Positions 25,800 to 35,260 are shown, counted from the stretch's first letter. The stretch: DNA of 64,000 nt from Lachnospiraceae bacterium (GCA_029054245.1 JAIDFQ010000072.1:1-64000), one strand, 5' to 3'. Notes: generated by a model from the letters alone, not told the origin. A program made the numbers and translations.

Positions 25800-26192
25800 T
25801 TAACTTTTTTTAATAAAGGTCTGACCGCACTTGGGGCATCTGATTTCGATTTTTCCTTTGCCCCTGGGAATCCTTATCTTCTGTCTACAGGATGGACATT
25901 TGTAAATATGATGTGTCCTGCGCTGTTCCATATCCCTTTTCCAAGTGGCAATATTCTGCCGCACCTTATACGTATAGCGCAGATAAGCTGTATTTTCTGC
26001 TCTTCGTTTATATATATTCTTAGAAAATATCCTAAAATAAGCATATACCAGAAGAGCCGTCCCAATCAGATAAAACACTCTTCCGCCAAACAGTGATACG
26101 GCAAAGCAGAGCAAAACCATCACCATCAAAAAACGATTCAGCTGGTCTCCTCCATATCTGCCCTGCATGAACCGATATATTTTTTCTCTCAT
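25800..26192 (-). CDS. Small membrane protein with C-terminal zinc ribbon
   Basis: 130-aa protein. Two adjacent transmembrane segments at about residues 20-58 (FLMVMVLLCFAVSLF and FYLIGTALLVYAYF), a basic linker, then a zinc ribbon with CPSCRQK near 99 and CPKCGQTF near 120. ATG at 26192 is preceded by only a weak ribosome site. It is first gene of the trio with DUF5685 and the J-domain protein. The zinc ribbon could bind metal, nucleic acid or protein. A membrane-linked quality-control role is a guess from context. Confidence 0.75.
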   Translation of the reverse strand: MREKIYRFMQGRYGGDQLNRFLMVMVLLCFAVSLFGGRVFYLIGTALLVYAYFRIFSKNIYKRRAENTAYLRYTYKVRQNIATWKRDMEQRRTHHIYKCPSCRQKIRIPRGKGKIEIRCPKCGQTFIKKS

Positions 26193-26289
26193 TTACAGTC
26201 ACACCCTTTAATTTATTCTGTTTTCTATCCTACTTCTTTCTATGTCATAAATCAATTAACGTAATATAAAGGAATCTAAATTATTTCTT

Positions 26290-26341
26290 AAAAAAGATCC
26301 TGCATACGGAAAAATCCAAAAGATACCCCGTAAGCAGGATC
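26290..26341 (-). terminator. Terminator of the chemoreceptor gene
   Basis: The 14-base arms 26296-26309 and 26328-26341 pair with one mismatch (GATCCTGC block). On the minus strand they are followed by TTTTTT. The hairpin lies 18 bases after the stop. Confidence 0.85.
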
Positions 26342-26359
26342 CAATTGTAAAAAACCCTT

Positions 26360-28495
26360 TTAAACTTTAAATACTTCCAGCAATTCAGAGAGCTCTTTGG
26401 ATCTCTTTTCAAGTATTTCAGCCGCCTTGTCTAGTTCTTCCACTGCTATCAGCTGCTGTTTTGCAGTGTCGTAAACATTCTCTGACCCTGCCGCTGTCTG
26501 TGCCGAAACTGCTGAGATTGCAGATATCGCAGACAAGGTTGCATTGCGGTCATCTTCCATGTTTGCAACATTGTCATTAATCAGATTAAGCGCCTTTAAA
26601 AGCTCTGATACCTGTTCGCCAATACGGTCAAAGGAAGCCGTCGTCATAGATACAGCCCTTTGCTGCTCATCCACAATGCCTTCCGCCTGTTTCGCCACTG
26701 CTGCTGCCTCTTTCGTCTGATTCTCAATTTCCTCCACAATCCGGGCAATCTGTGATGAAGAAGAAATCGACTCATCCGCCAGCTTCTTGATTTCCTGTGC
26801 CACTACGGCAAACCCTCTGCCTGCGCTTCCCGCTCTTGCCGCTTCAATGGATGCATTCAAAGATAGCAGATTTGTCTGCTCGGCAATCTCATTGATTGCT
26901 TCAATAATCGTTCCGATTGATTTCGACTTATCTTCCAGATTTTCAATTGAGTCAATAATATTAGATGTTATCGTTATAGTCGATCCCGTACTGTCTTTGA
27001 GCTGCGTCACAGAATCCATACCTGTTTCAATCACCTGCTTTGCCCCTTTTGCCAACACATTGATCTGACCGGAATTATCCGCCACTTCCCCGATTCTACC
27101 GGACAGTGCATCCATCTGTTTCAGACAGTCTTCCGATTCATCGTCCATCTTCCCGATTCCCTGTCTCATTTCCGAAATCTCCAACTGGATATCCCTTGAA
27201 GATTTCACAAAGCTGTCAGAAGCTGCCGACATACCGCTAACTGCTCCGGTCAATTCCCCATTGACATCCTTGACACTGGCAACAAGCTTTTTCATGTGTG
27301 TGGTCATATCTGTAATCCCTTCCGCAAGCAAGTTGAATTCATCCTTGCGTCTGGTCTTCACCTCAACGGTAAGATCACCTTCCGATACCTTTTTCAGCTT
27401 GCGGATCATATCGTAAATTGCGCCGCCATACTGCCCCGCCAGTATAGAACCAAGCAAGATCGCAATCAAACTGGCAAGTACCACCAGGAAAATGGAAAAC
27501 TGCTGTATATCCGCCGTCTGTCCAATAATCGTCTCCCTCGGAATCAAGGCACAAATCAGCGCATTTCTGCCTTCGATCGCCGAGTACAGGAATAAATATG
27601 TATTATCCTCCACATAAGAAAATCCACTGGTCTCTTCGCTGGCAAATGCCGCATCCACATAAGATTTTCCAACAAAAACATTCCCTTCAATCCCTTCAGA
27701 CGCCGAAGAGATATATTCTGTTCCGTCACAAGTAACAAAGCCTGTCACGCTGCCTTCACCCGCATCTAAGGAAGCAATGGTATCTTCAATCACACTCTTA
27801 CTGATATCAATCATCAGGACAGCCCGCTCATTGGTAAAATACCTTACCATTCTCGCCCCATACTGGTCCTGATCCGTCCTTAGCTGTTCATCAATTCCGC
27901 ATTGATTGCCAAACAAAAAGAATTTGTACTGATCATCATATACCATCTGACCCTGAGGCGTCTCTATAAACGCCGTGTACAGATTAGGCTCCGACGTCTG
28001 CGTGGTCGTGATGGATGCCTGGGTATCTGACAACATATAAATGTTGGAAACCAACGCATCCCCCGTTGCTGCTTTACTGAATGTATCCCGATACTCTACA
28101 GGAACATAGGAATGCTTCACATTGTCATTATCATAAAGCCCTCTGTAAAACTGTTTAAGCGTATCATCATTTAAGTATTCTTTATACTTGGTCTGTACTG
28201 TATCAAAAGCAAGGGACAAATATTGATTCATCATACCAACCGTCTGCTCCGCTGACGTTTCATAGCTCGCTATAATCTGACTGGATGCTTTTTGATAAGA
28301 GATCACACCCAGTACAATAATAAAAATAACCGGTATCAGGAAAGACGCAATCAGTTTAAAGCGGATTCTTCTAAAGAAAAGAATTGGATTTTTACTTTTC
28401 TTTTGTTTATTCTCAGATGTCTTCTTCTGTTCTTTTGGTGCTTTTTCAGGCACTTTCACTGCCTGTTTCTTTAAATCCATACCTTTTTTCTTCAC
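26360..28495 (-). CDS. Methyl-accepting chemotaxis protein
   Basis: 711-aa transmembrane chemoreceptor. A Lys-rich cytoplasmic N-terminus (1-45) precedes TM1 (about 48-68), an extracellular dCache-like sensor domain (70-325), TM2 (about 335-355), a HAMP domain, and the signalling helices with the hairpin tip [21 protein letters not shown] near 545-565. A GTG at 28495 follows GGAGG by 8 bases. The long basic N-terminus is unusual for the family. No che or flagellar genes are in the window. The ligand is unknown; clostridial dCache sensors often bind amino acids. Confidence 0.93.
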   Translation of the reverse strand: MKKKGMDLKKQAVKVPEKAPKEQKKTSENKQKKSKNPILFFRRIRFKLIASFLIPVIFIIVLGVISYQKASSQIIASYETSAEQTVGMMNQYLSLAFDTVQTKYKEYLNDDTLKQFYRGLYDNDNVKHSYVPVEYRDTFSKAATGDALVSNIYMLSDTQASITTTQTSEPNLYTAFIETPQGQMVYDDQYKFFLFGNQCGIDEQLRTDQDQYGARMVRYFTNERAVLMIDISKSVIEDTIASLDAGEGSVTGFVTCDGTEYISSASEGIEGNVFVGKSYVDAAFASEETSGFSYVEDNTYLFLYSAIEGRNALICALIPRETIIGQTADIQQFSIFLVVLASLIAILLGSILAGQYGGAIYDMIRKLKKVSEGDLTVEVKTRRKDEFNLLAEGITDMTTHMKKLVASVKDVNGELTGAVSGMSAASDSFVKSSRDIQLEISEMRQGIGKMDDESEDCLKQMDALSGRIGEVADNSGQINVLAKGAKQVIETGMDSVTQLKDSTGSTITITSNIIDSIENLEDKSKSIGTIIEAINEIAEQTNLLSLNASIEAARAGSAGRGFAVVAQEIKKLADESISSSSQIARIVEEIENQTKEAAAVAKQAEGIVDEQQRAVSMTTASFDRIGEQVSELLKALNLINDNVANMEDDRNATLSAISAISAVSAQTAAGSENVYDTAKQQLIAVEELDKAAEILEKRSKELSELLEVFKV

Positions 28496-28647
28496 TCTAT
28501 GATCCTCCCATGTCCCATAGCTTTCACGCCGCTATTTTATAACATTTTACCAGATTTCATTTTCATTTTCCACCTATTTATGTGCAAAAAATGCAAAACA
28601 GCTAATTTCTTTCTGAATCTTTCACATCAAACGTTGAAACCCTTTGT

Positions 28648-28707
28648 GAATCAGCTTATTGAATCAAACGGGGCTGCCGCACAAATTTCAATTCGTGCGA
28701 CAGCCCC
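28648..28707. repeat. Repeat-family segment with 13-bp hairpin
   Basis: TCAGCTTATTGAATCAAACG (28651-28670) is nearly the same as a stretch in the tandem repeat at 44541. It runs into a hairpin, 28670-28682 with 28695-28707 (GGGGCTG/CAGCCCC core, one mismatch). It could also terminate the small peptide gene on the minus strand. Confidence 0.5.
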
Positions 28708-28723
28708 TAAAAAATCTGCTGTA

Positions 28724-28837
28724 TTAGTCTTCTATGTCCTGATCTGCTGCTACAGCCGAAACCACGGAAGACACCACCGAAACAACCACTGCAATGATAA
28801 TAACAAGTAATCCTCCTGCCAACAACATAAACTCCAT
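28724..28837 (-). CDS. Small single-pass membrane peptide (37 aa)
   Basis: Short frame with ATG at 28837 and AAAGGAGAG upstream. The product has one strong transmembrane segment (residues 4-24: MLLAGGLLVIIIAVVVSVV) and ends with an acidic tail (ADQDIED). A hairpin follows within 17 bases. Translation signals are good but no family is recognised. It may be a small regulator of a membrane complex or a type I toxin-like peptide; no antitoxin RNA is evident. Confidence 0.55.
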   Translation of the reverse strand: MEFMLLAGGLLVIIIAVVVSVVSSVVSAVAADQDIED

Positions 28838-29084
28838 CTCTGCCTCTCCTTTTCGTCCAAGTATAACACTCTGCAAATCACGCAGACCGTCCGCATCACA
28901 TTTGCATCAACAAATTAATTGTACTAAATAGACAACCGATTTTCAACTATAAAATCAATAAAATCTTACTCCAAAACCTGCTCAATAAAGACAGTCCTCT
29001 CTTTTGACAGATCCACGATAATTGATTTACCCAATGTTCACATTATAGCGTATTTCCCCGGAAAAGAATAGTAGGTCCTTCAGA

Positions 29085-31082
29085 TTATTTATGCTGTCGC
29101 CGGAACTGTACTGGTGTCATACCGTAAGATTTTTTAAAAAGCCTGTTAAAATGCTCTACCGTCTCATACCCCACGCCTGCTGCAATGCTTTCAACCGTCT
29201 GATTCGTCTCTCTAAGCATGGCTCTTGCTTTCTTCATCCTCGCCTTTTTGACCGCCTCCTGGAACGTTGCTCCGGTATGCTCTTTAATGTATTTAGAAAG
29301 ATATGGACTGGAAAGGTGGAAATTCTCGGAAAGGTTCTCTAATGTCACATCTTTATAATGGTTCTGCACATAACGCATAATATCCACGATCCGCTCTTCC
29401 CTTCCTTCTCTCACATTCTCTCCCCGCGCGGTCTTGTTCCCTGCAGAAACCAGTGCAGCAACAGAACTTTTAATGATATCTTCATCGATTCCCACTCCCC
29501 AATACATTTTTCCGTTGCATAGAATCCCCACATACGCAGCGGCCTTTGACGAAGATCCTCTTGACACGGCATGCTCCTCATAGACTGACAATTCATAGCT
29601 GATACCAAAATAAAGCTTGATCGCATTGCTGACCGCATCCAATCTGCCGTTTCCCGACGTCTCTATCACTCTACGCTCTTTGTTCTGTTCAATGGTCACC
29701 TCTGCAATAATTCCATCCTCCACTTGTCTGAAATGGCATTCAGGAATATCAAAGATCTCCCTCTGATTAATGTAATGATCCTCAAAAATCCGATAAATGT
29801 CTTCCGGCAAAAGCTCCTTATGCCTCTGATCGGAAATTCCTTTCATCAGATATCCCACTTCTTCCTTCATCTTATCCGGCAGGCCTATACCAAAATTTTG
29901 TTTTAAAATAAATGCAATGCCGCCCTTTCCTGACTGGCTGTTGATTCGGATCACATCAGATTCATATTCTCTTCCTAAATCTTCCGGGTCAATCGGAAGA
30001 TAGGGCACATCCCACCGTTTTCCGCTCTTTCCGGCAGCACGCCATGCCATCCCTTTAGAAATGGCATCCTGATGTGAACCTGAAAAAGCTGTAAAAACAA
30101 GATCCCCTGCATAGGGTGTCCTTTCATAGACCTTCATTCCTGTAAGCAGTTCATAAGTTTCCCTCACTTTGCTGATTTCTGTAAAGTCAAGTCCTGAATC
30201 CACGCCATGACATACCATATTCATCGCCAAGGTAACTACATCCACATTGCCAGTCCTCTCGCCGTTTCCAAAAAGCGTCCCTTCCACGCGGTCAGCACCT
30301 GCCAGAACGCCAAACTCCGCATCACTTATACCACACCCTCTGTCATTGTGTGGATGTACGCTCAGTATCACTGCATCTCTGTATTTCAAATGTTTATGAA
30401 TATATTCAACCTGGCATGCGAACACATGAGGCATTGCAATCTGCACTGTAGTTGGGATATTGATAATCGCCTTGCAGTTTTCGTCCGGCTGCCACACATC
30501 AAGCACTGCATTACAAACCTCCACCGCATAATCGACTTCCGTTCCCGGAAAGCTCTCCGGACTATATTCAAAGATATAATTTCCTTCTGTTTCCTCTGCA
30601 ATCTCCCGAAGCAGCTTTGCCCCGTCCACAGCCAGCTGCTTTACTTCTTCCTTCGATTTTTTAAATACCTGCTCTCTTTGTGCCACAGAAGTAGAATTAT
30701 ACAAATGCACCACCGCCGAAGGAGCACCCTCCAAAGCCTCAAAAGTTTTTCGGATGATATGTTCCCTTGCCTGCGTCAGAACCTGAATGGTCACATCTTC
30801 CGGTATCATCTTTCGTTCTATAAGCGCCCTCACAAATTGATATTCCGTATCAGATGCTGCTGGAAATCCCACTTCGATTTCCTTAAATCCAATCCGCACA
30901 AGCATCCTAAAAAACGCCAGCTTCTCCTCAAGACCCATAGGCTCTATAAGCGCCTGATTTCCATCCCTTAAATCCACACTGCACCAGATAGGCGGTGCGT
31001 CAATCGTATCTTTCTTCACCCAGTCATAGGTCACCTCGGGGGGCATAAAATAAGATTTTCCATACTTTTCTGCTGCATTCAT
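29085..31082 (-). CDS. leuA: 2-Isopropylmalate synthase fused to an AraC-type DNA-binding domain
   Basis: 665 aa. Residues 1 to about 545 are a complete class of leucine-pathway enzyme condensing acetyl-CoA and 2-oxoisovalerate: catalytic [10 protein letters not shown] near 37-46, metal HPHNDRG near 245, NGERTGNVD near 275, and the C-terminal leucine-sensing LeuA domain (about 430-545) ending ALVSAGNK. Instead of stopping there, the frame runs through a short charged linker into a full AraC/XylS double helix-turn-helix (563-665: [20 protein letters not shown] and [20 protein letters not shown]). No frameshift is seen. ATG at 31082 has GGAGGAA upstream. It likely synthesises isopropylmalate and may directly control transcription in response to leucine. 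No other leucine genes are adjacent. Confidence 0.93.
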   Translation of the reverse strand: MNAAEKYGKSYFMPPEVTYDWVKKDTIDAPPIWCSVDLRDGNQALIEPMGLEEKLAFFRMLVRIGFKEIEVGFPAASDTEYQFVRALIERKMIPEDVTIQVLTQAREHIIRKTFEALEGAPSAVVHLYNSTSVAQREQVFKKSKEEVKQLAVDGAKLLREIAEETEGNYIFEYSPESFPGTEVDYAVEVCNAVLDVWQPDENCKAIINIPTTVQIAMPHVFACQVEYIHKHLKYRDAVILSVHPHNDRGCGISDAEFGVLAGADRVEGTLFGNGERTGNVDVVTLAMNMVCHGVDSGLDFTEISKVRETYELLTGMKVYERTPYAGDLVFTAFSGSHQDAISKGMAWRAAGKSGKRWDVPYLPIDPEDLGREYESDVIRINSQSGKGGIAFILKQNFGIGLPDKMKEEVGYLMKGISDQRHKELLPEDIYRIFEDHYINQREIFDIPECHFRQVEDGIIAEVTIEQNKERRVIETSGNGRLDAVSNAIKLYFGISYELSVYEEHAVSRGSSSKAAAYVGILCNGKMYWGVGIDEDIIKSSVAALVSAGNKTARGENVREGREERIVDIMRYVQNHYKDVTLENLSENFHLSSPYLSKYIKEHTGATFQEAVKKARMKKARAMLRETNQTVESIAAGVGYETVEHFNRLFKKSYGMTPVQFRRQHK

Positions 31083-31109
31083 AATGATTCCTCCGTCCTT
31101 AGTTCCTCT

Positions 31110-31121
31110 TTTACATGTAAA
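31110..31121. promoter_or_regulatory. Perfect 12-bp palindrome before the LeuA-AraC gene
   Basis: TTTACATGTAAA lies 28 bases upstream of the leuA-araC start codon in the predicted 5' region. It is a candidate operator for the fused AraC domain. No T-box or leucine attenuator (stacked Leu codons) is visible in 31083-31200. Confidence 0.35.
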
Positions 31122-31227
31122 CCATATGAGGCTTAAACTTTATCATAGTCAACTGCTCCTTACAAGGTGTGTTTTTAATCAATTTTATTGACTTTTTTTA
31201 TCCCATTATATTTTTTTACTGTTCCCC

Positions 31228-31256
31228 ATGACATATATCGCTTTTTTGTGTATAAT
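31228..31256 (+). promoter_or_regulatory. Promoter of the flavodiiron gene
   Basis: ATGACA (31228-31233) and TATAAT (31251-31256) with a 17-bp spacer. The roughly 88-nt leader can fold: GAGCA-GTC (31280-31287) with GAC-TGCTC (31311-31319) enclosing GCAAA/TTTGC. Confidence 0.7.
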
Positions 31257-31350
31257 GATGCTTGAGTTGGTCACTTAGAGAGCAGTCTTAGGCAAATACC
31301 GTGTTTTGCGGACATGCTCATATTAAAATACAAAAATTGGAGGTATCGAC

Positions 31351-32499
31351 ATGATTACAGATGACATTTTCTATATTGGGGTGAATGATAAGGATATCGA
31401 CCTTTTTGAAGGACAGTATATCGTGCCTAACGGCATGTCTTATAATTCCTATGTCATACTCGATGAAAAAATCGCAGTAATGGACACGGTTGACCAAAGG
31501 AAAAAAGACGAATACCTTACAGCGCTTGAAACAGCTCTAAACGGCAGACGCCCTGACTATCTGGTGGTTTCCCACGTGGAACCCGACCATGCATCCAGCA
31601 TCAAGGCATTTCTTGAAAAATATCCCGGCGTTCAGCTGGTAGGCAATGCCAAAACCTTTCCAATGCTTGCACAATACTTTGATTTAAATTTCGACTCCGC
31701 CCTTACGGTAAAAGAAGGGGATGTTCTCTCTCTTGGTAAGCATGAACTTCACTTCATCATGACCCCGATGGTCCACTGGCCGGAAGTCATGTTCACTTAT
31801 GACAGCTTCGACAAGGTTTTGTTCAGTGCAGATGCTTTTGGCAAATTCGGTTCTTTGGATACAGAAGAAGACTGGACTTGCGAAGCAAGGAGATATTACT
31901 TTAATATTGTAGGTAAATTCGGCGCACCTGTGCAGACCGTACTGAAAAAAGCTGCTGCTTTGGACATTCAGATTATTTGCCCTCTTCATGGTCCCGTATT
32001 AACGGAAAATCTGGACTACTATTTAAGCAAATACCAAATCTGGAGCAGCTATGAACCCGAATCAGAAGGCGTCTTTATTGCCTACGCTTCCCTTCATGGC
32101 AATACTGCCGGCGCCGCTCATAAATTAAAAGATATCTTAGCTGACAAAGGCTGCCCCAAAATTACTATCGCCGACCTTGCAAGGGTTGATATGGCAGAGG
32201 CTCTGGAAGACGCTTTCCGCTACGGAAAGATCGTTCTTGCCGCTTCTTCCTACAATGGCGGCGTCATGCCCTTTATGGAAGATTTCCTGCATCATTTGAA
32301 GGGCAAAAATTATCAGAAGCGAACCGTTGCATTGATTGAGAACGGCTCTTGGGCTCCTTCTGCCAGCCGGGCCATGACCGAACTTCTTTCCCAGATGAAA
32401 GACATTTCTATGCTGGATACTTCTGTGACGATCCGCGGTGCACTGAAGGAAGAAGATGTGAAAGCACTTTCCAATCTGGCAGATGCGCTCTTAAGGTAG
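31351..32499 (+). CDS. FprA-type flavodiiron protein
   Basis: 382-aa cytosolic protein combining an N-terminal metallo-beta-lactamase-like diiron domain (1-250) and a C-terminal flavodoxin domain (from about 253, VFIAYASLHGNTAGAAHKL). Diiron ligands are visible: HVEPDHAS near 80, MVHWPEVM near 146, SADAFG near 164 and CPLHGPV near 225. Such proteins reduce O2 to water or NO to N2O, protecting anaerobes. It lacks the rubredoxin or flavin-reductase extensions of larger forms. GGAGG precedes ATG 31351. It is monocistronic behind its own promoter. Confidence 0.92.
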   Translation: MITDDIFYIGVNDKDIDLFEGQYIVPNGMSYNSYVILDEKIAVMDTVDQRKKDEYLTALETALNGRRPDYLVVSHVEPDHASSIKAFLEKYPGVQLVGNAKTFPMLAQYFDLNFDSALTVKEGDVLSLGKHELHFIMTPMVHWPEVMFTYDSFDKVLFSADAFGKFGSLDTEEDWTCEARRYYFNIVGKFGAPVQTVLKKAAALDIQIICPLHGPVLTENLDYYLSKYQIWSSYEPESEGVFIAYASLHGNTAGAAHKLKDILADKGCPKITIADLARVDMAEALEDAFRYGKIVLAASSYNGGVMPFMEDFLHHLKGKNYQKRTVALIENGSWAPSASRAMTELLSQMKDISMLDTSVTIRGALKEEDVKALSNLADALLR

Positions 32500-32534
32500 C
32501 ATACTGGCTGCGCACCCGCCTCCATTTTCAAATA

Positions 32535-33110
32535 TCAGAACAGATAATTGACTGCTAATATCACACTTCCAAGAACCGCCAATATCACACCTGTTGCGCG
32601 GTTTAGGGTGATTGCAGATGCCTTGTTGGCAAACCGGGCTGCAATCCTTGCCCACAATAAGGTAAAGACCACGCACATAATCAAAATCATGATATCCGGT
32701 GCACCGCCGATTGCAAAATGCGAAAGTGCACCGGTAAATGCTGTAAACGCCATAATAAACACACTGGTACCTACCGCTGTCTTCAATTCATATCCCAATA
32801 CAGAGGTTAAAATCAGAAGCATCATCATGCCTCCGCCAGCCCCCACAAAACCGCAGATAAAGCCAATCATACATCCGCATATAACGGACTGGATTACCCT
32901 CTTGCGGGCTGACACCGCCTCCATTGCCTCCTTAGTCGTCATAACCGGTCTGACAATAAACTTGATTCCTAAAAGAAGCGTCATGAACACAGAAAAATTT
33001 CCCATTGCTGTATTGGGAACCAAGCTGGATACATAGCTGCCAACCATGGTAAACACTAAAACCGTTGCCATCATCACCAGCCCGTTCTTTATATCCAGAT
33101 TTTTATACAA
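32535..33110 (-). pseudogene. 5'-truncated TauE/SafE family exporter gene
   Basis: 191-residue open frame from a TTG. It corresponds to roughly the C-terminal three quarters of a TauE/SafE sulfite-type anion exporter: the second-half motif GFVGAGGGMMMLLILTSVLGY is present near residue 90 and about six hydrophobic helices remain. The N-terminal part with the first GxGGG-type motif is missing (full proteins are near 250 aa). In-frame codons continue upstream (HEIIYNENDGSLYKNLDIKNG) to a stop near 33180 without an ATG. No ribosome site is seen, and the region carries a promoter in the opposite direction. A deletion at the 5' end is likely. Confidence 0.7.
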
Positions 33111-33153
33111 GCTTCCATCGTTTTCATTATATATGATTTCATGCAGAATAAAA

Positions 33154-33182
33154 TTGACATTATTTCTATCATTCTATATTAT
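33154..33182 (+). promoter_or_regulatory. Promoter of the DUF5684-like gene
   Basis: Perfect TTGACA (33154-33159), 17-bp spacer, TATTAT (33177-33182). It lies inside the residual coding frame of the truncated TauE gene on the other strand. Confidence 0.75.
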
Positions 33183-33234
33183 AAATAGATATAGGGACTT
33201 GATGCCCGATTCTTACTAGAGGGAGGAAATAAAA

Positions 33235-33633
33235 ATGATATCTGGTTATGCTACATACGATTCGTATGATGCAATGTATGCTGCAGTTGGTACCGGTGTT
33301 CTTACGGTTTACTCTATTTTTGTACTTGCAATTCTCGTTTTAACTCTCATTGCAATGTGGAAAATATTTGTAAAAGCGGGTAAACCCGGATGGGCATGTC
33401 TGATACCTTTTTACAGCCAATATTGCCTGTTTGACATTGCATGGGGCAGCGGCTGGCTATTCCTGCTTACGTTTGTACCCTGTGTCAATTTTGTCATTAT
33501 GATCATACTGAACTTAAAGCTTGCCAAAGCCTTTGGCAAAGGCACTGGATTCGGGATTGGACTTGTGTTCCTGCCCACTATATTTACCTTAATTTTAGGA
33601 TTAAGCAAAGATGAATATATCGGACCGCAATAG
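33235..33633 (+). CDS. Small membrane protein, DUF5684-like
   Basis: 132-aa protein with about four transmembrane segments (residues 17-42, 60-80, 80-95, 105-122) and the motif KAGKPGWACLIPFYSQYCLFDIAWG after the first helix, characteristic of DUF5684-type proteins. GGGAGG lies 8 bases before ATG 33235. It stands alone between a perfect -35 promoter and a strong terminator. The function is unknown; some relatives are annotated as signal peptidase I-like, but no catalytic Ser/Lys pair is visible. Confidence 0.75.
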   Translation: MISGYATYDSYDAMYAAVGTGVLTVYSIFVLAILVLTLIAMWKIFVKAGKPGWACLIPFYSQYCLFDIAWGSGWLFLLTFVPCVNFVIMIILNLKLAKAFGKGTGFGIGLVFLPTIFTLILGLSKDEYIGPQ

Positions 33634-33672
33634 CAATGTTTCATAAAAAAGCCGATAAACTTGTAAAGCAAG

Positions 33673-33704
33673 CCGCCGCTGTCATATTGACAGCGGCGGT
33701 TTCC
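33673..33704 (+). terminator. Terminator of the DUF5684-like gene
   Basis: A perfect 12-bp stem, CCGCCGCTGTCA (33673-33684) with TGACAGCGGCGG (33688-33699), around a 3-base loop, followed by TTTCCTT. Confidence 0.85.
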
Positions 33705-33742
33705 TTCATAGAAATGTCGTTTCTTTTGTTTACAAATTTTTC

Positions 33743-34558
33743 TTAGCGTATTGCTTTTAATTCAAATGGATATTCCGCATCTTCTCTATAAATCAGATCG
33801 ACTTCAAATATACTACCCTCAATCAATGCTGCTGAAGAATATACCGGCACAAAAATCGCTATCTGTTGTCCTTCTTCAAAACAGCCGGCTTCATCCTTAA
33901 GAACCACTGCCGTATACACAATCCCCATAGACTTAACGTTCTCGTTGTCATCAAGCTGGGCGGTTCCCTCTATGACATCCGCCGTTACCTTTTCTATGAC
34001 AGCGCCATCCTCAAGTTCTGCCACCCCCCTTTGTTTCGGTGCAGACAAAGATTCTGCCTCTGCACTTTGGGCTCTATTCTCCATTTTCTTCTCTTCATCC
34101 TCCATTATATTCGATACGCTTTCTTCCACAGCCGCCATATCCTGCACCGTATCCTCACCGGCATCTGCTGCAGTTTCTGTCATGAATTCCCCTCCGCCGG
34201 CTGTCGCCTCATAGGGCTCCCTATCTGCTTTAACCCCCTCGCCTTCTTCTGGTGCGCATTCTGTCACCTCGCTGCTTGTTTCCGCGCCGCTGTGGTCTTC
34301 CGCCATCTCAAGATAGCTGCTCTTTTGCCCCTGCTGCCCTAAGAATAATGCTGCCGGGACAATCAGCGCAACACAAAGTACCGCTGCTGCCATACCCGTA
34401 TATCTTCTGAAATAAATCTTTTTCTTCTTTTCTGAAGGGATCTCTTCCTTTTTTTCTGGTGTGGATTTTTCCGATAATCCTGCTTCAATTCTGTCCCACA
34501 GATCCGGGATTTCGCTTTGTACCAATTCTTTATACGCCTGTTCAAAATCCTTGCTCAT
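33743..34558 (-). CDS. Putative anti-sigma factor, single-pass membrane protein
   Basis: 271 aa. The N-terminal cytoplasmic part (1-50) reads SKDFEQAYKELVQSEIPDLWDRIEAGL, the pattern of clostridial anti-sigma factors next to ECF genes. One transmembrane segment follows (about 55-72: MAAAVLCVALIVPAALFLG), then a long acidic extracytoplasmic linker (75-175) and a small beta-rich C-terminal domain. Start ATG 34558 has AGGAGG 7 bases upstream and overlaps the sigma gene by 17 bp. It is predicted to hold the adjacent sigma factor at the membrane. No zinc HxxxCxxC motif is present. Confidence 0.7.
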   Translation of the reverse strand: MSKDFEQAYKELVQSEIPDLWDRIEAGLSEKSTPEKKEEIPSEKKKKIYFRRYTGMAAAVLCVALIVPAALFLGQQGQKSSYLEMAEDHSGAETSSEVTECAPEEGEGVKADREPYEATAGGGEFMTETAADAGEDTVQDMAAVEESVSNIMEDEEKKMENRAQSAEAESLSAPKQRGVAELEDGAVIEKVTADVIEGTAQLDDNENVKSMGIVYTAVVLKDEAGCFEEGQQIAIFVPVYSSAALIEGSIFEVDLIYREDAEYPFELKAIR

Positions 34559-35141
34559 ATCCACACCTCCTTAATTTTTTAATCGCATTCTGATATTTCC
34601 AAGTCACAGTTCCCATGGGAATCTCCATGCACTGTGCAATTTCTTTAAATGTAAGTTCTCCTAAAATTTTAAGGCTGACAATCTGGCGTTCCGAAGGCTT
34701 TAGCAGATCGAGCGCCTGCGTGATGGCCATGTTTTCAACCACCTCCTGCTCCACGCTGCTGCCTACATCTTGGGGAGCAAGCCAAGCGCCCTGGCACTTC
34801 TCTTCCTCCGCACCTGCACCTAAATCCTGCATCAGCGCCGTCAATTCCTCTTTTTTGTGTTTTCTCAAAAAATCAATTGCCATATTTCTCGCCATAACGG
34901 CAAGATAGCCTTTGTGACCGCTGCCAGGCTTAAACTGCTCCGCCTTGTCCCAAAGCCTTATAAAAAAATCACTGGTCACATCCTCTGCATTTTCTTTATT
35001 CCGCAGCACCTCATAAATAATCCGGTATATATACCCCACATAGTTTTCGTAAATTTCTTTTAAACCCGTTTTGTCTCCCCGAACCATTCGTGCCACAGCT
35101 TCTTCAAATTGATGTTCGTTCACCTTTTCCTCCCTCTTCAT
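34542..35141 (-). CDS. ECF-type RNA polymerase sigma factor
   Basis: 199-aa sigma-70 family protein with region 2 (GLKEIYENYVGYIYRIIYEVLRNKENAEDVTSDFFIRLWD near residues 22-62) and region 4 (LKPSERQIVSLKILGELTFKEIAQCMEIPMGTV near 148-182). An acidic linker joins them. Start ATG at 35141 has only a weak ribosome site. It overlaps the anti-sigma gene, so the two are translationally coupled. Its regulon is unknown; genes it controls are not marked in this window. Confidence 0.9.
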   Translation of the reverse strand: MKREEKVNEHQFEEAVARMVRGDKTGLKEIYENYVGYIYRIIYEVLRNKENAEDVTSDFFIRLWDKAEQFKPGSGHKGYLAVMARNMAIDFLRKHKKEELTALMQDLGAGAEEEKCQGAWLAPQDVGSSVEQEVVENMAITQALDLLKPSERQIVSLKILGELTFKEIAQCMEIPMGTVTWKYQNAIKKLRRCGYEQGF

Positions 35142-35260
35142 TGGTACGTATAAAGCTGCATCATTTTATGGAATTCATGTTATTTAAATAAAAAAGAAGC
35201 CTGCCCTCAGCTGGTCACTTTAGCTACACGTATCTACTTATCAGGCATCGTATCTTACAG

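Noticed and set aside
31083-31350. T-box or leucine leader peptide before the LeuA fusion
   Set aside because: No AGGGTGG-type T-box sequence, specifier loop or run of Leu codons was found; only a short palindrome.
32535-33110. Intact TauE exporter using an upstream start
   Set aside because: The frame runs up to a stop near 33180 without an ATG, GTG or ribosome site, and the N-terminal family motif is missing.
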